DNA of 64,000 nucleotides, from positions 24,939,333 to 25,003,332 of the forward strand of contig QVOM02000049.1 in the NCBI GenBank assembly GCA_003586115.2, given 5' to 3'. The notes below the pieces were generated by a model. That model was given only the letters and a program-made list of their open reading frames with translations, was not told where the DNA came from and searched no databases. Shown here one piece after another: positions 49,957 through 61,592 of this stretch; within the stretch, counting starts at the first letter, position 1; each line of letters opens with the position of its first letter. The translations under genes and the position numbers were made by a program. This DNA is from Salvator merianae (lineage: Eukaryota > Chordata > Lepidosauria > Squamata > Teiidae).

Positions 49957-50433
49957 TTTTTGCACTTACCACATTAGAACAGATCAATTAGTCAGTTCTA
50001 ATGTGGTAATTTACCATGCAGCACGGAAAATGTCCCTAGTTACTTACTCACTTACATTCGTGGTGTGAATGCTGGTAGCTGTGCCCAATCCTGACCATGG
50101 CAGCAGCCAGGAAGCTGCCAGCTTCTGCCATGGCAACCAGTAGGACCACGCAGCATGTAGGCATGCACAGATGCAATCAGTCAATCATGCAGGTGCAATT
50201 GGTTGATCACACCAACCTGGTTGCTATAAGCCCAGGTAAGTAAGAATGCACTTTACCGGGAGGTGACTATCACCTCCCAGTAACGTTGTGGAGCACAAAT
50301 TTCTGCTCCACAGCTAGGAGCAATCAGGAGCAGCAATATGCTGCTCCCAGCTGCTCGGGCCTCTGCCTAGCGTAGACGCACTTGGCTAGCAAGCATTCTT
50401 GACACTTGCTAGCAACAAGTGCAAAAAGGCCCA
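49957..50433. repeat. Harbinger-like MITE, family 3
   Basis: It starts GGGCGTTTTTGCACTTACC and ends GTGCAAAAAGGCCC. It includes short inverted arms around AGTTCTAATGTGGTAA. Confidence 0.6.
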
Positions 50434-51213
50434 AAGTATGGGTTGAAGTTGTAAACTAATGCAGTATGTGAAACCGAGGTGTGTATTTATTGTTCCCATA
50501 CTACAGAAATAAACACATGTTCCAACTTGTGCTTGCTATGCCTAATGTTTGAATATAATGCAAGAGCAAATGTATCAGTGACTTCTCTTGAGAGAAAGTG
50601 ATCCTGAGTAATACTGTTACTGAAATGATCCAAGAGAGTTGGTAAGTCCGTAACAGAAGCACTCATGATGCGTTGGTTGTCCAGTCCACTGAATGTAATG
50701 ATTGATTTAGGATGCAAAGGATGAATAATAGTAAGACTGTCCAGTTAGTACAGGCTCAGAGCCTGATGCAAATCGATAGGCTACTTCCAAACACTCTGCT
50801 GATGGGATGTCCTTTTTTTTTTAACAGTCAGTCATCTGCTTGGCCAGTCTCTTTAAAGCCAATGCGCAGAACTGCTGTGGCCTTTTGTGGCCACAGACTG
50901 CGTAAGGCAAGTGAAATCCATTCCTTCCAAGGCATCCTTAGGTTAGCACCACTTAGCAGCAACTGGCCCTAGGACATTTCCTTCAAAGAGGCACCCTAAA
51001 AGTGGGCCTTCTCTCCACATGCCTTTATTGACCTTTGGGGTAGGAACAGATGTGATTAGGGTGCACTCAGTTGCTCACCCCAACCTCTGGTGACTCAAGA
51101 GGTTGGCATAAATGTCCCATTCGAATTCAGCCTCAGACTGTATTCACTCATATAAAATGTGTTAAATCTTTTTCTAGTATAAATGGATATTGTACATAAA
51201 TAAATTTTCAAGC

Positions 51214-51404
51214 AGCGACAGCTCTTCACTTTAAACACAGGTGTTTGCAACACACTGGAAGGGGAGATCACTGGCCATAGGGTCTGTGTTTTGCCACCGC
51301 AGGCCGCTGCAGGACCTGCCCAGGGAGGGGCGTGTTTTCACAGCCAGTGATCTCCCCTTCCAGCACCATGCAAACACCCATGCTTAAAGTGACAAGCCAT
51401 CGCT
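51214..51404. repeat. Foldback MITE with about 60-bp inverted arms
   Basis: The left arm has AGCGACAGCTCTTCACTTT, GGTGTTTGCA and GGAAGGGGAGATCACTGGC. The right arm carries the same blocks reversed (AAAGTGACAAGCCATCGCT at the end), with several mismatches. Confidence 0.7.
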
Positions 51405-53117
51405 GTTTTCAAGGACACTATTCTACAACCTATTCTTCCAGCTGCACCCAATTTCATCATAAACAGCAAAATCTTGATGTCTGGCACTTTACATTTCTTC
51501 TTCTCAAGTACCATTAATTGGTGGTTGATTTTTTCCCCAAAAAAATATTTTTAAAAGTTAAGAGCTATGGTGGCATATTAGAAGAACGAAGACATGTGTG
51601 TCAGATACCTTCTGGCTTCCAATGTTATGGAAAACCTGTCTGAGTTAATATTAAACTACCAGTCCAGGTGACTTCTAGTTTATTGGGAATCAAAGCAACA
51701 GGGTAGCATTATTTTGTCTTTTTCCTCAGACATCAAATTGCCAACTTTGTTTGGACCATAGGAAGAATTGAAACTGATGCAGAAAATGATATTTATTTAA
51801 AATATATTCAAACATTAGACTAATACACCTGTAACTGATAAAAGTAATAAGGAAATCTAATAGGAAATTTCACAGCCATGTTATAATAAAACCTCTACAC
51901 TAGAACCTAACATTAAACAGCAATCCTCCCAGACACAACTTGGATATTCATTCATTCATTCATTCATTAATCCATATTTGTACCTTATCCTATTATTTTA
52001 TAGCACTCAGGGTGATTTATGGCCTTAGGCACAAACAAGCCTTATCTCACTGTTCAAAATGAATTTTGTATGAAATTGCATGAATTTCAGATTAAAGAGA
52101 GGACAAACCAGAATAGTTAAAGCACTTCTAATGTTTCCAGCTGTCTTTTAAAAATGGATAGACTGTGTTGGCCTTACATTCCTAAAAAACTGTACTTCTT
52201 GTGGCAATAGTTTGCTCTACTTTCAGAGCCCAACAAAAGAAAATAGGTTTTTAAAAGTGGTTTTATGGGAGAATGATTGAACTTTCTTCTCCCCACATGC
52301 CCTTAAATAACCTCTCACCAAGTGTATTGCATAGGTGGATGGCAGACTCGGTTATGCACTTGGTGAGTCTCACTGTCACATCTATTTGATCCTTAGACAA
52401 CTGAAGCGAGTGATTTAATGGAAATATTTCCAGAAACACACCTTGAAAACAGTGTCCTATTAAGAGATGCACAGGGAAAGACTGAGGAAGTCAGCTGTTA
52501 CCTGTCCAGTCCAGGCAGAGAGCAAGCAAGGTTAAGTTGTCCCTAGCACCATTGTCCATTCACACACTGGAGTCGGAGGTGAAAGAGACCAGCAAGCACC
52601 CTCAAAGTTATTTTTCTGGTACTCTCAGAAGGATGCCTCTGAGGGCATTGCAACCCCTTGAAGATCAGCCACAGACTCAAAGGCAGAATGGTTGTGTGGA
52701 TGATACACCCTTCAGGCATTCACCTTGGTGCTGTTTTCGCGGTTTGCAAACCAGACTGACTGCAATCAAGTTAAATGTTTTACCCACATTCCCTTTTTTA
52801 AAAAGCAGTAAGTTAATCTACTTTGGAAATTGGCCCTTGGACTCCCTCAGGTCTGCAAAACTTGTGAAATAGATAGTTTGTGGGGGAAAAAAATCAAAAG
52901 GAAAAAGAAGTATTTTTGACTAACCACTGTAGCAGCCCACAGCCCAGAAATAGTTGGGAGACCACTGTAAAGTGTTGGGAAGAGCTCCAGGCAAGAGGCC
53001 CATGCAACCAGGGCATTACCTGATTGCTGTGGCAAGCAGACACTGCGTTGCCAGGGAGCAGCTAGCATGGTCCAAGTGGACTGTGCAGAAGCTGCCTATG
53101 TGCCCTAGTATGAAGAA

Positions 53118-53632
53118 GGCCATATCTCCACTTTTGAGTGGAAGCAGCTCAGATGGAGGAGGCACTGTGGAAAAAAGACACCGTCTTCGGCTGTGATCAG
53201 ACACACACAAAAAAAGTGTCTCTGAGGCAGCTCAGAGACAGCTTTGAGGTGGGACTGTTCACACACCAGACTGCCCCTCCCCTTTCTCATGAACATTCTA
53301 TGCTAGAAAAGGTGGATTAGAGAAGACGTGGGAACACGAGTGCCACACACTGTCTCTATGAGGTGCCTCTGAGGTGCCCCTTTTGTTATGTTTGAACACA
53401 GCCTTTGTCTCCATCTGGAGCAAAGAGATGCCATGGAATAGCACATCCTCTATGCAGGGTGGAAGAAACTGCCTTGCAAAGGAAGCACCTCCGGTGGCAA
53501 TCGCACTACAAAAGAAGCCAGTGCGGTCACCATGAGATACCCGCTGCCACCAAAAATGGAGAGGGGGCAGCAGCAGGTGCCTTCTTAGACCCACAGAGGT
53601 GTCTCAGACCGGTAAGTGGAGACATGGCCATA
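53118..53632. repeat. Family 2 repeat interrupted by a family 1 MITE
   Basis: The halves 53118-53188 and 53404-53632 together match the uninterrupted copy at 5095-5395. The insert between them starts and ends with family 1 termini. Confidence 0.6.
53189..53403. repeat. hAT-like MITE, family 1, youngest-looking copy
   Basis: It begins GGCTGTGATCAGACAC and ends GAACACAGCC. Close kin of 37984-38197, inserted in a family 2 repeat. Confidence 0.75.
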
Positions 53633-53925
53633 ATTTTGTATCCTAGCACTTGTTTTCTAGAAGCCAAGTCACTTATGGCAACAAGGTGAACATTTGCAGT
53701 TCTTATCCTGGGGCTGACTGAGTCCTAAATAAACATGACTGTGCAATTAAAGACCAAAGAATAATAATCATTTTAGACCAGCTGGGGTACAATTATCCTA
53801 CAGAATAAAAACACACATAGTAATACATTTAGCTGCATACAAGAAGAGTCTAACCCTGAAGCAAAAGCACTTAGCTTCCTGTGTAAATCCTTTGTTTACC
53901 TATTTGAGAGGATGCTCCATTGAAA

Positions 53926-56216
53926 TCAAAGGGACTTACACCTGAGTAGACAAGCATAAGTTTCTGTTGAAGCAAGGGGAACCCTTGGTATTCGGATGTA
54001 TTTCGTATATTGCCTGCTTTCATGTAGTGTGGTTAGATTTTCAAAGATGTTTCTCCTCAGAGGAAAATGTGAATGTATTAGAGCTTCTCTCTGTTCCCTT
54101 CCTGAAAGGTATTTATTCCAAGGAAGGTAGTATGAAGATGCAGTTATTTCAGGAGCTGAGTGGTGAAAATTCAAACCAGATTCTGCTTTGTGATCCAAAC
54201 TGCTTTTTTGGTTCTTGACAATTACTCTTGGATTTGGGCTGGAAATCAGGCTGGAGGTTTCTTCTTTTTCCGAAGTCTCCTCACACGTCTCCCATTTTGT
54301 TGTGTGTTTAAATGTTGTTACTGAGACATAACTGCTTTCTGCAGCTCCTTCAGCACTCAAGGAGCAAGACATGTATCCTATGTCAGGATTATTTAAGAAA
54401 GATGTCTCCCAGGATTTTGATGACTCAGTGTCATTATGAAACACCTCATCCACTAAAGATGAGGTCTCACTGGCTGCACCTTCGTCATCTTCTTCTTCTT
54501 CTCTAGGAAAGTCTTCAGTCCAGGGAAGGAAGTCTGAAGGAACATCCTCTTCTGAACCAAACTGAGAATTACAAACTGCTGGAGTCTGAATTGAATTATT
54601 ATAGGCAGGTCTATCATTCATATCAGAAACATGAAAGGCAGATGGGGAAGAGGTTACATGTTCCACCTCAGGATCCCGACTTTCCAAATTGTTTCCATAT
54701 TCCTGAAATGGGTCCTTCAATATATTTTCTGTGACTGCTTTTGTAACAGGGGATGGAGAATGTGTGCTTGTATCTGAACCTTCTGTGCTCTCACTTGGGT
54801 GTTTCCCCTCTTGGTGAAGACCATGACTCACCTGGTCTTGTTCTCCTGTTTCTTCCAGAGAAGAGGTTTCTTGGCTTGGGACCTCATCATCCTCTCTTCT
54901 CTGCAGATGTGAGGCAACATCTTCTGGTGGTGGAGAAGGTGATGGAGAAGGTGTACCTGTATCTGAACCTTCTGTGCTCTCACTTGGGTGTTTCCTCTCT
55001 TGGTGAAGACCATGAGTCACCTGGTCTTGTTCTCCTGTTTCTTCCAGAGAAGAGGTTTCTTGGCTTGGAACCTCATCATCCTCTCTTCTCTGCAGATGTG
55101 AGGCGACATCTTCTGGTGGTGGAGAAGGTGATGGAGAAGGTGTGCCTGTATCTGAAGCTTCTGTGCTCTCACTTGGGTGTTTCCCCTCTTGGTGAAGACC
55201 ATGAGTCACCTGGTCTTGTTCTCCTGTTTCTTCCAGAGAAGAGGTTTCCTGGCTTGGGACCTTATCATCCTCTCTTCTCTGCAGATGTGAGGCAACATCT
55301 TCTGGTGGTGGAGAAGGTGGTGGAGAAGGTGTACCTGTATCTGAAGCTTCTGTGCTCTCACTTGGGTGTTTCCCCTCTTGGTGAAGACCATGAGTCACCT
55401 GGTCTTGTTCTCCTGTTTCTTCCAGAGAAGAGGTTTCTTGGCTTGGAACCTCATCATCCTCTTTTCTCTGCAGATGTGAGGCAACATCTTCTGGTGGTGG
55501 AGAAGGTGATGGAGATGGTGTACCTGTATCTGAGGCTTCTGTGCTCTCACTTGAGTGTTTCCCCTCTTGGTGAAGACCTTGAATCACCTGGTCTTGTTCT
55601 CCTGTTTCTTCCAGAGAAGAGGTTTTTTGGCTTGGAACCTCATCATCCTCTTTTTTCAGAAGATGTGAGGCAACATTTTCTCTGTCAGACTGAGGAATGT
55701 TACCTGCCTTAGTCTTAAGGAAGTAATGTTCTGTTGTTGCCTGTCTTTTGCTGGGATCAGGAAGTGGTAGGGTCTTCAGAGAAGAGATTTCAGGGTCTGC
55801 TTCTGGATGCCCTTGTTCCACAGTATTTGTGTTATATTTGAACAGCGAAATAGAAGCTTTTGGAGTATTTGCTGAAGCTGTTTGAACAGAGGAGGGGAAA
55901 GACCGCCTTACATTTTCACTATTGGACCTGCTATCTGTGAATGCCTCATCCTGATTTTCAGATGCACAGGCTAAATTGTGGAATTCTTCCTGGGAATCCT
56001 GCTCTTGCCTTAAAACCTTCCCAGCTTCATGTTTGGAAGAAAGGCTTTTGTCATCTTTAGGCTTAGAAATCTCAGCTGTTAGGTCATGGGTTGCCTTGCT
56101 GTCCATCTGTCTGGCATCAATTTCAGAAGCTGGCATGGAATCTAGAAAGGAGAGCCCGTCCTTTTTCTCAGATCCATTACTCTCCTCTACCAAAGGTTCA
56201 TCCAAAATATCCTGAC
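53926..56216 (-). CDS. Module 3 exon 5: 2.3-kb exon with five 63-residue repeats
   Basis: Acceptor TTCCTGTTCTGTAG gives a phase-1 start reading [18 protein letters not shown]. About 170 residues of charged sequence precede five tandem repeats (55680 down to 54736), followed by about 270 residues that include [11 protein letters not shown], a run of acidic residues, and [13 protein letters not shown]. The frame ends at TGA (53926-53928), four codons after a perfect GTAAGT donor (53934-53939). As an internal exon it would be 2277 bases, phase 1 to 1. No known enzyme or binding domain was recognised. The sequence is Glu/Ser/Pro/Thr-rich and likely disordered and phosphorylated (inference). Confidence 0.75.
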
Positions 56217-59200
56217 CTACAGAACAGGAAGAAATTGGGCGTGAACTTTAAAAACAAGCATCAATCTGATTTGCATATTTTCCAGTTGCCACATATGCCA
56301 TCTTTTTGGGGGGGACAACAAAGAACAGTAGTCAATACAGCGCTTACGTCTGTCATTTTCCTTATCTTCTGCCTTTTGAATGGCTTTTCTCAAAATTTCA
56401 GAGCTGATGGAATGGTTGTCTGTAGAAAAAACGCTCATGATCATGCTTGAGTTGTGACTGCACCATGTGAAACACCAGGAAAAAAATATTCATGTCTGGT
56501 TATATGGTCACTTTGTTTGGTAAATTTAAATTTAATACCCTGCTCTTCCTCCAAATAGCTCAGGGCAGCTTTTTAGGTGCTAACTAAAGTAAATAAATAA
56601 AATCTAAAAAAGTGTACTTCTACTCTGAATATTTCATTATTACAAGCCATGGGGCTGTATCCAATACACTTTTATAATAGCAAAGAAAGACATCTGCTCA
56701 TACCCAGGTAGAATTACTTGACATTAACTACTAGCACATATCTGCTGCAGTTCTCAGTATCATACTCCATACTAATCCAGAGGGCCTCATCATCTTTCAG
56801 GATTAACTGATGGAGGGAAGTTGGCAAAAAGTCAAGTATTCCAGCTTGCATGCAACACAGCACTATCTCCAAATGCACAGTCACCATATTGGATGCAATC
56901 CAGTATAGATGCAATGAAAATGTTTGAATAGAAGGCCTTTCTGCACAGGCTCTGCACAGATGTATTAAGAGCACGTGTAGTTCTGATGTAAGCCTACAGA
57001 TTTGCATATTAGTGCAGATCTAGGAGACCCTGCCCCCCCGTAGTCCCACTCTTCATGAGACAGAGTGAGACCCAGAATAAAGGATGCCTTAATCCAGATC
57101 GCTGGTAGTCCCAATTAATTGAGTCTACGAGCAGGACTATTGGCCCTGGTCTGGAACATGGGAGATGTGCATAAGGCATGCCTCCCGTGTTTGGGACTAC
57201 CGAGAGATGCCTTTCAGCTGTGTGCCACCAAAAAGCACCCCCCAGAGGCCCTGAAAGCAGGATTTTTTCCCCTAGCTTTCAGAGGTGTTGGGGTGCAGCC
57301 AAGAAGCTTGCGTGAACTTCGTAGCCATGGCATAGGCTAATCGGGATCAGTGCAATCAGTGCAGACAGTGGTGATCCACCCCACGCCTCCCTGCAATCCA
57401 TATCAGTGAGCTGGGCTAATCCAGACCCACTGATCCAGAATTATGGGAAAGGGCCTCTTCTGTCTCATCCAATCCACATACGCATTTCCGTTTGCCCAAA
57501 CATTTGGGCTTTGGCACTAATGTGCTTTAACTTACAGTAGACTTGACTAGGCCTAGTGCCCTCTAGATATTTCGAATGATATGCTGGTTTAAACAGACTG
57601 GATGTTTAGACCGTGTTCATATGCAGGCAATTGGATTGTCCACTGTCAATGAGAAATGAGTTGTTTTACTTAGTATGTTTCTTTCGGCCCATAAAGAGAC
57701 AATATGGACTAAATGATGAAAACGTGTAAATTGGCAATTTAACAAGGTCAATGTAATATGGACTGTGCCCAAAATGTACACATCATCCAACAAGCCTAAT
57801 ATCTGGACATAGCCACAGTCCAAAAACTCTAAAGGGTACTAGGTTGGCAGAGACTGACCCCACTTTTGCACTTACCTTGATTGTCCCAGAACAGAGTGGG
57901 ACACCCATCCTGGCATACGCAGTTTGTTCCATGCTGAACCATCCACATTGGGATGTCCAAAGCTGCCCCAGCCCCAGCCCCAGCCGATATCGTCAAAGGC
58001 TAAACACAACTTTCCAGGCCACCAGTCAGCCTAGGAACCAGCCCCAGCCGATATCATCAAAGGCTAAACACAACTTTCCAGGCCACCAGTCAGCCTAGGA
58101 ACTTTTCATCTCTGGATGGGCCCTTTTGGGGGGAGGTGTCCCTTTTCAGTGGCACTTCCTGCTGTGCTGTCGAAATGGGTTCCCCTGTATACCAGAACAG
58201 GGGGCTATGTGCCTTCTGCACATGGTCCTCTGTTCCAGGTTAGGATGAGTATTACACTTGTCATCGAGGTCTAAAGATAGAGCAGGATAGGGTGCCATTT
58301 TGGGTTCCCTACCCCACTCTAGTGCTTCATCTATGAGGACAAGATGTTCCAGCAGGGGTCGGGCTTTCCCTATCCTGCACCAGCATGCAGAGGGGAGGCC
58401 CCTTGCAGCATTGGAAAAGGCAGAGGTACAGAATACACAAAGAGAGGCTTTCCAGCAAGACTTCACCGTGCCTCTGCCTAATCGAATGTAATAAATCGCC
58501 ATCTCTTCTGGCTTCTCCTGCATGCTCCCTATGCTTGTCTGGAGGTGAGCTCCCACCTGGACAGATGCCCCATTGGCAACCATCCTTCTCCACCCTAAAA
58601 TTCATTGTACAATGATTAAATGTTTTGCATTAGTTGTCTGTCCCCCCATCCAGTTTTAATCAGTGCTTTTTTATTTATGTTAGCTCTACTTTTTGCAAAG
58701 TTCCCTGGGAACTAGATGGAGAGTTGTTTAAAAATGAAATGAAATGAAATGAATAAACAAATAAGTGGAAAAAATGGTGCAGCTTATGAGAAAAGGGATC
58801 CCAATTTGTTCCACATGTAATAATGAAAATACACTCAGTGAAAGTCTGCTGTTGGAGGTATTGCTGTAGTTGTAGATTTCAAATATTTTATAAAATTGGT
58901 ATAAACCAAGTATAATATTCAAAGTCAAAACTAACTCTACATACGTAAATAAGGTGGTCTGCCTTCCGTCTGTGCATCTAAAGAATGCAAGAGGAAGGCA
59001 GGTACAAGTTCCTTCAAAAGAACTGAAAGATCAGCTTTTTTCAAAGCCTGTTTGGTTAGTGTGGATCTCTTTCAAAGGCAGTGCCCTCAGACCACAATAC
59101 AACAAAATGGTGTGCATAGGAGAATTTACATCCTAGGGAAGCTGCAGTAACTGCATTTGTTTTCTCCCACTGCAAACCACTGCCAAAATTTGGTTTTCTC

Positions 59201-59934
59201 CCTGCTTGCTCAGCAGGAGATGAAACTTCCCAGATGCCCTGATGACTAAGCAAATGATAGCAGAGGCATCAGAGCAATTGCAGATTAACATATTGCCAGA
59301 TACTGAAAATTCTCAAAGACCATCATGTGATAAAATCAATGTTTCTTACATACCACATGGATCATGTGCCAAGTTGATCTCCTGATTGGCTTCAGAAGAG
59401 GTGTTGCTTGTTGGATCTTCTGAACATAGCTTGAACTCTGAGCTCATATGGGCTTGATCTTGATGGAAACTGGACAGCTAAATGTAGTAAAGTTGCATTA
59501 CAACTAACACTTTGCAGTGAAATATGGTATAAGTGAAATCTTTTAAATGACAGGTTTAATAGAGTAGAAGATCTTTTTACAAGATCCAAAGAAACTTTAC
59601 ATTAGATATAGATATAGATATAGATATATAGATATAGATATACGCACACACACACACCATATATATAAGGAACCACAGACATAGTGAGAACATTATCTGA
59701 GGTAAGCAGCCTCTCAAATACATAAAGGAAGGGGGCTTCTAGTATCCAGTCAGAAACTTTAAGTTGTTTTGGTTACATTTTAAGTTCCTCAATGATAGAT
59801 AGATAGATGATAGACAGATAGATAAATAGATGGATGAATGGATGGATGGATACATGATAGATAGATAGATAGATAGATAGACAGATGGATAGATAGATGG
59901 ACACATTATAGATAGATAGATGGATGAACGGATG

Positions 59935-59970
<36 letters not shown>

Positions 59971-61559
59971 TGGCAGACTTCCGGGGAAGATGGCCGAATG
60001 TAGTTGCTGAGAGGATTTTTCCTCTGAGCAAACCGCAACTTGAGGAGACAGAGGGGGAGTTCAAACCCCCTCTGTCAGAAGATTTCATCTCCCTGAGTGA
60101 CAGGGAGGCAGAGGGATTCTTCATTTGAGCTCCATCAAGTCTCCCCCCAGCGGGGGCAGCAAGAGATTCACGGCAATCTGTGCACGGAGGAGACGAAGGA
60201 GCTGGGGGAATTTTGTCAACATTCCCGAGTCACGTTGTGTGTCATCTTCAAGACTTTCGTCTTCAGGACTGTAAGTTTGGCCGATCCCCTTTTTAATTAA
60301 TGAAGACATTAAAACTAAGATAAGCATTGAGCAAAGCAAAATAAAGGGGGAAAAAACCCGTCTACAATAACAGTTTGGATAATGTATGCCGAAAGTTTAA
60401 ACATCGTAATTCAGCAAGATGATAAAGTATTTGCAAAGGATGTAAAATTTTTAGATACATCATTCAAAGTTCTGTTCCTCGGACACGCCGGGGTTTTCAG
60501 TGCCTTATTAAAATACATTTGAGCTGTGCTTATCAGCTAAACAAACAAGCAGACTGCACGGATAAGGGAGTTCAGTTTAATTAAGACAAAGGAAGAAAAG
60601 AAAAAAAAAGTGCCTTTATTAATTAGAGGGCTTCTTCAGAGAACCAAGTTTTAAGATAGATATGGAGAAGAAAAACATGCAACTGGAAAAAAATGAACAA
60701 TGTGGCATCCAGCCAGATCTACTTCTTAAAAAAATGAATGCTATTCTTCAAGAAATGCAGAGTTCCTTTGAGATTCAGGGGCTGACTTTTGAGAGATTAA
60801 GACAAGACCTTAAAAATGAAATAGGTGCTATATGCACTGAACTTCATGAAACAAAGGATAAGGCTTTGAAACTGGACGATTCTAAGGCAAAAATTCCTCA
60901 GACAAAATTTATGGCTCAAGAAATACAGACTACAAGACAAGACGAGTTGTCTCTACCACTGATAACAGCTCAAGGTTATATTTTTTCACTGAAGGAAGCC
61001 TTGGAAAAAAAAATATTTCAGGAGAGGAAGGAACACATGAGGCAAATAATAACGGAAACAACCCATATTTGGAGGCAGCAAAGATTCACTGTGAATAAAC
61101 AATATTTCTGGTGTAAACAAAGAAAGGATTGGAGGAGGAGACGAAAGAAGAAAAAACAACAACAACTGAAGGAGTCAGAAGGGGGAATTTAAGAAGTGGC
61201 AGAGTAGAATAATGGGCAGAAGCCAAATTATAGAAAGACTGATATGAGAAGATTTTGAGAGTTTGCAGAGATTGGACAAATATAATAAGTTACAGAAAAA
61301 TAAGGCAGTGGATAGACTTTGGTGAAAACTGGAAACCCTCTATTGAACTTTTGCAAGATCTGGAAAGTGGACCTGGAAAGTGGATTGGTGTTTGTTGGAG
61401 GGAAAGAATGAAGAGGAAAGAAGAATGTTGGTGGAAGAAAAGAATTGGGTGGTTGGGGGGTAAGAAATATAGAAGAAATCTGGGAATTAGGAAGTCGGTA
61501 GTTAAAAATGTTAGTTGATAAATCATGAATTACTTAGTGTATTTTTATATATCCTTAAA

Positions 61560-61592
<33 letters not shown>

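Larger units (their letters stand above)
29690..53100. other. 23-kb repeat-dominated stretch, no gene recognised
   Basis: No serpin exon or other known protein was found on either strand. It is mostly family 3 MITEs, long non-autonomous repeats, other MITEs and (AAAT)n-tailed LINE ends, listed separately. Parts at 35400-36650, 38200-39540, 42050-43680 and 45260-45860 show nothing recognisable beyond simple tracts such as (TA)n at 35741-35757. Confidence 0.5.

Noticed and set aside
50487..50717. 76-codon minus-strand frame containing FALALYSNIRH, superficially like a serpin helix A
   Set aside because: No FSP helix B motif follows and no suitable splice donor is in phase. The resemblance is a few residues.
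52263..52472. 69-codon minus-strand frame (NHSLQLSKDQIDV...)
   Set aside because: Possibly coding-like, but no family is recognised and no flanking exon pattern was found.
54753..55712. 319-codon open frame on the plus strand opposite the module 3 repeats
   Set aside because: The 189-bp repeat length is divisible by three, so a chance open frame in one unit stays open in all. It has no start context, splice logic or recognised similarity.
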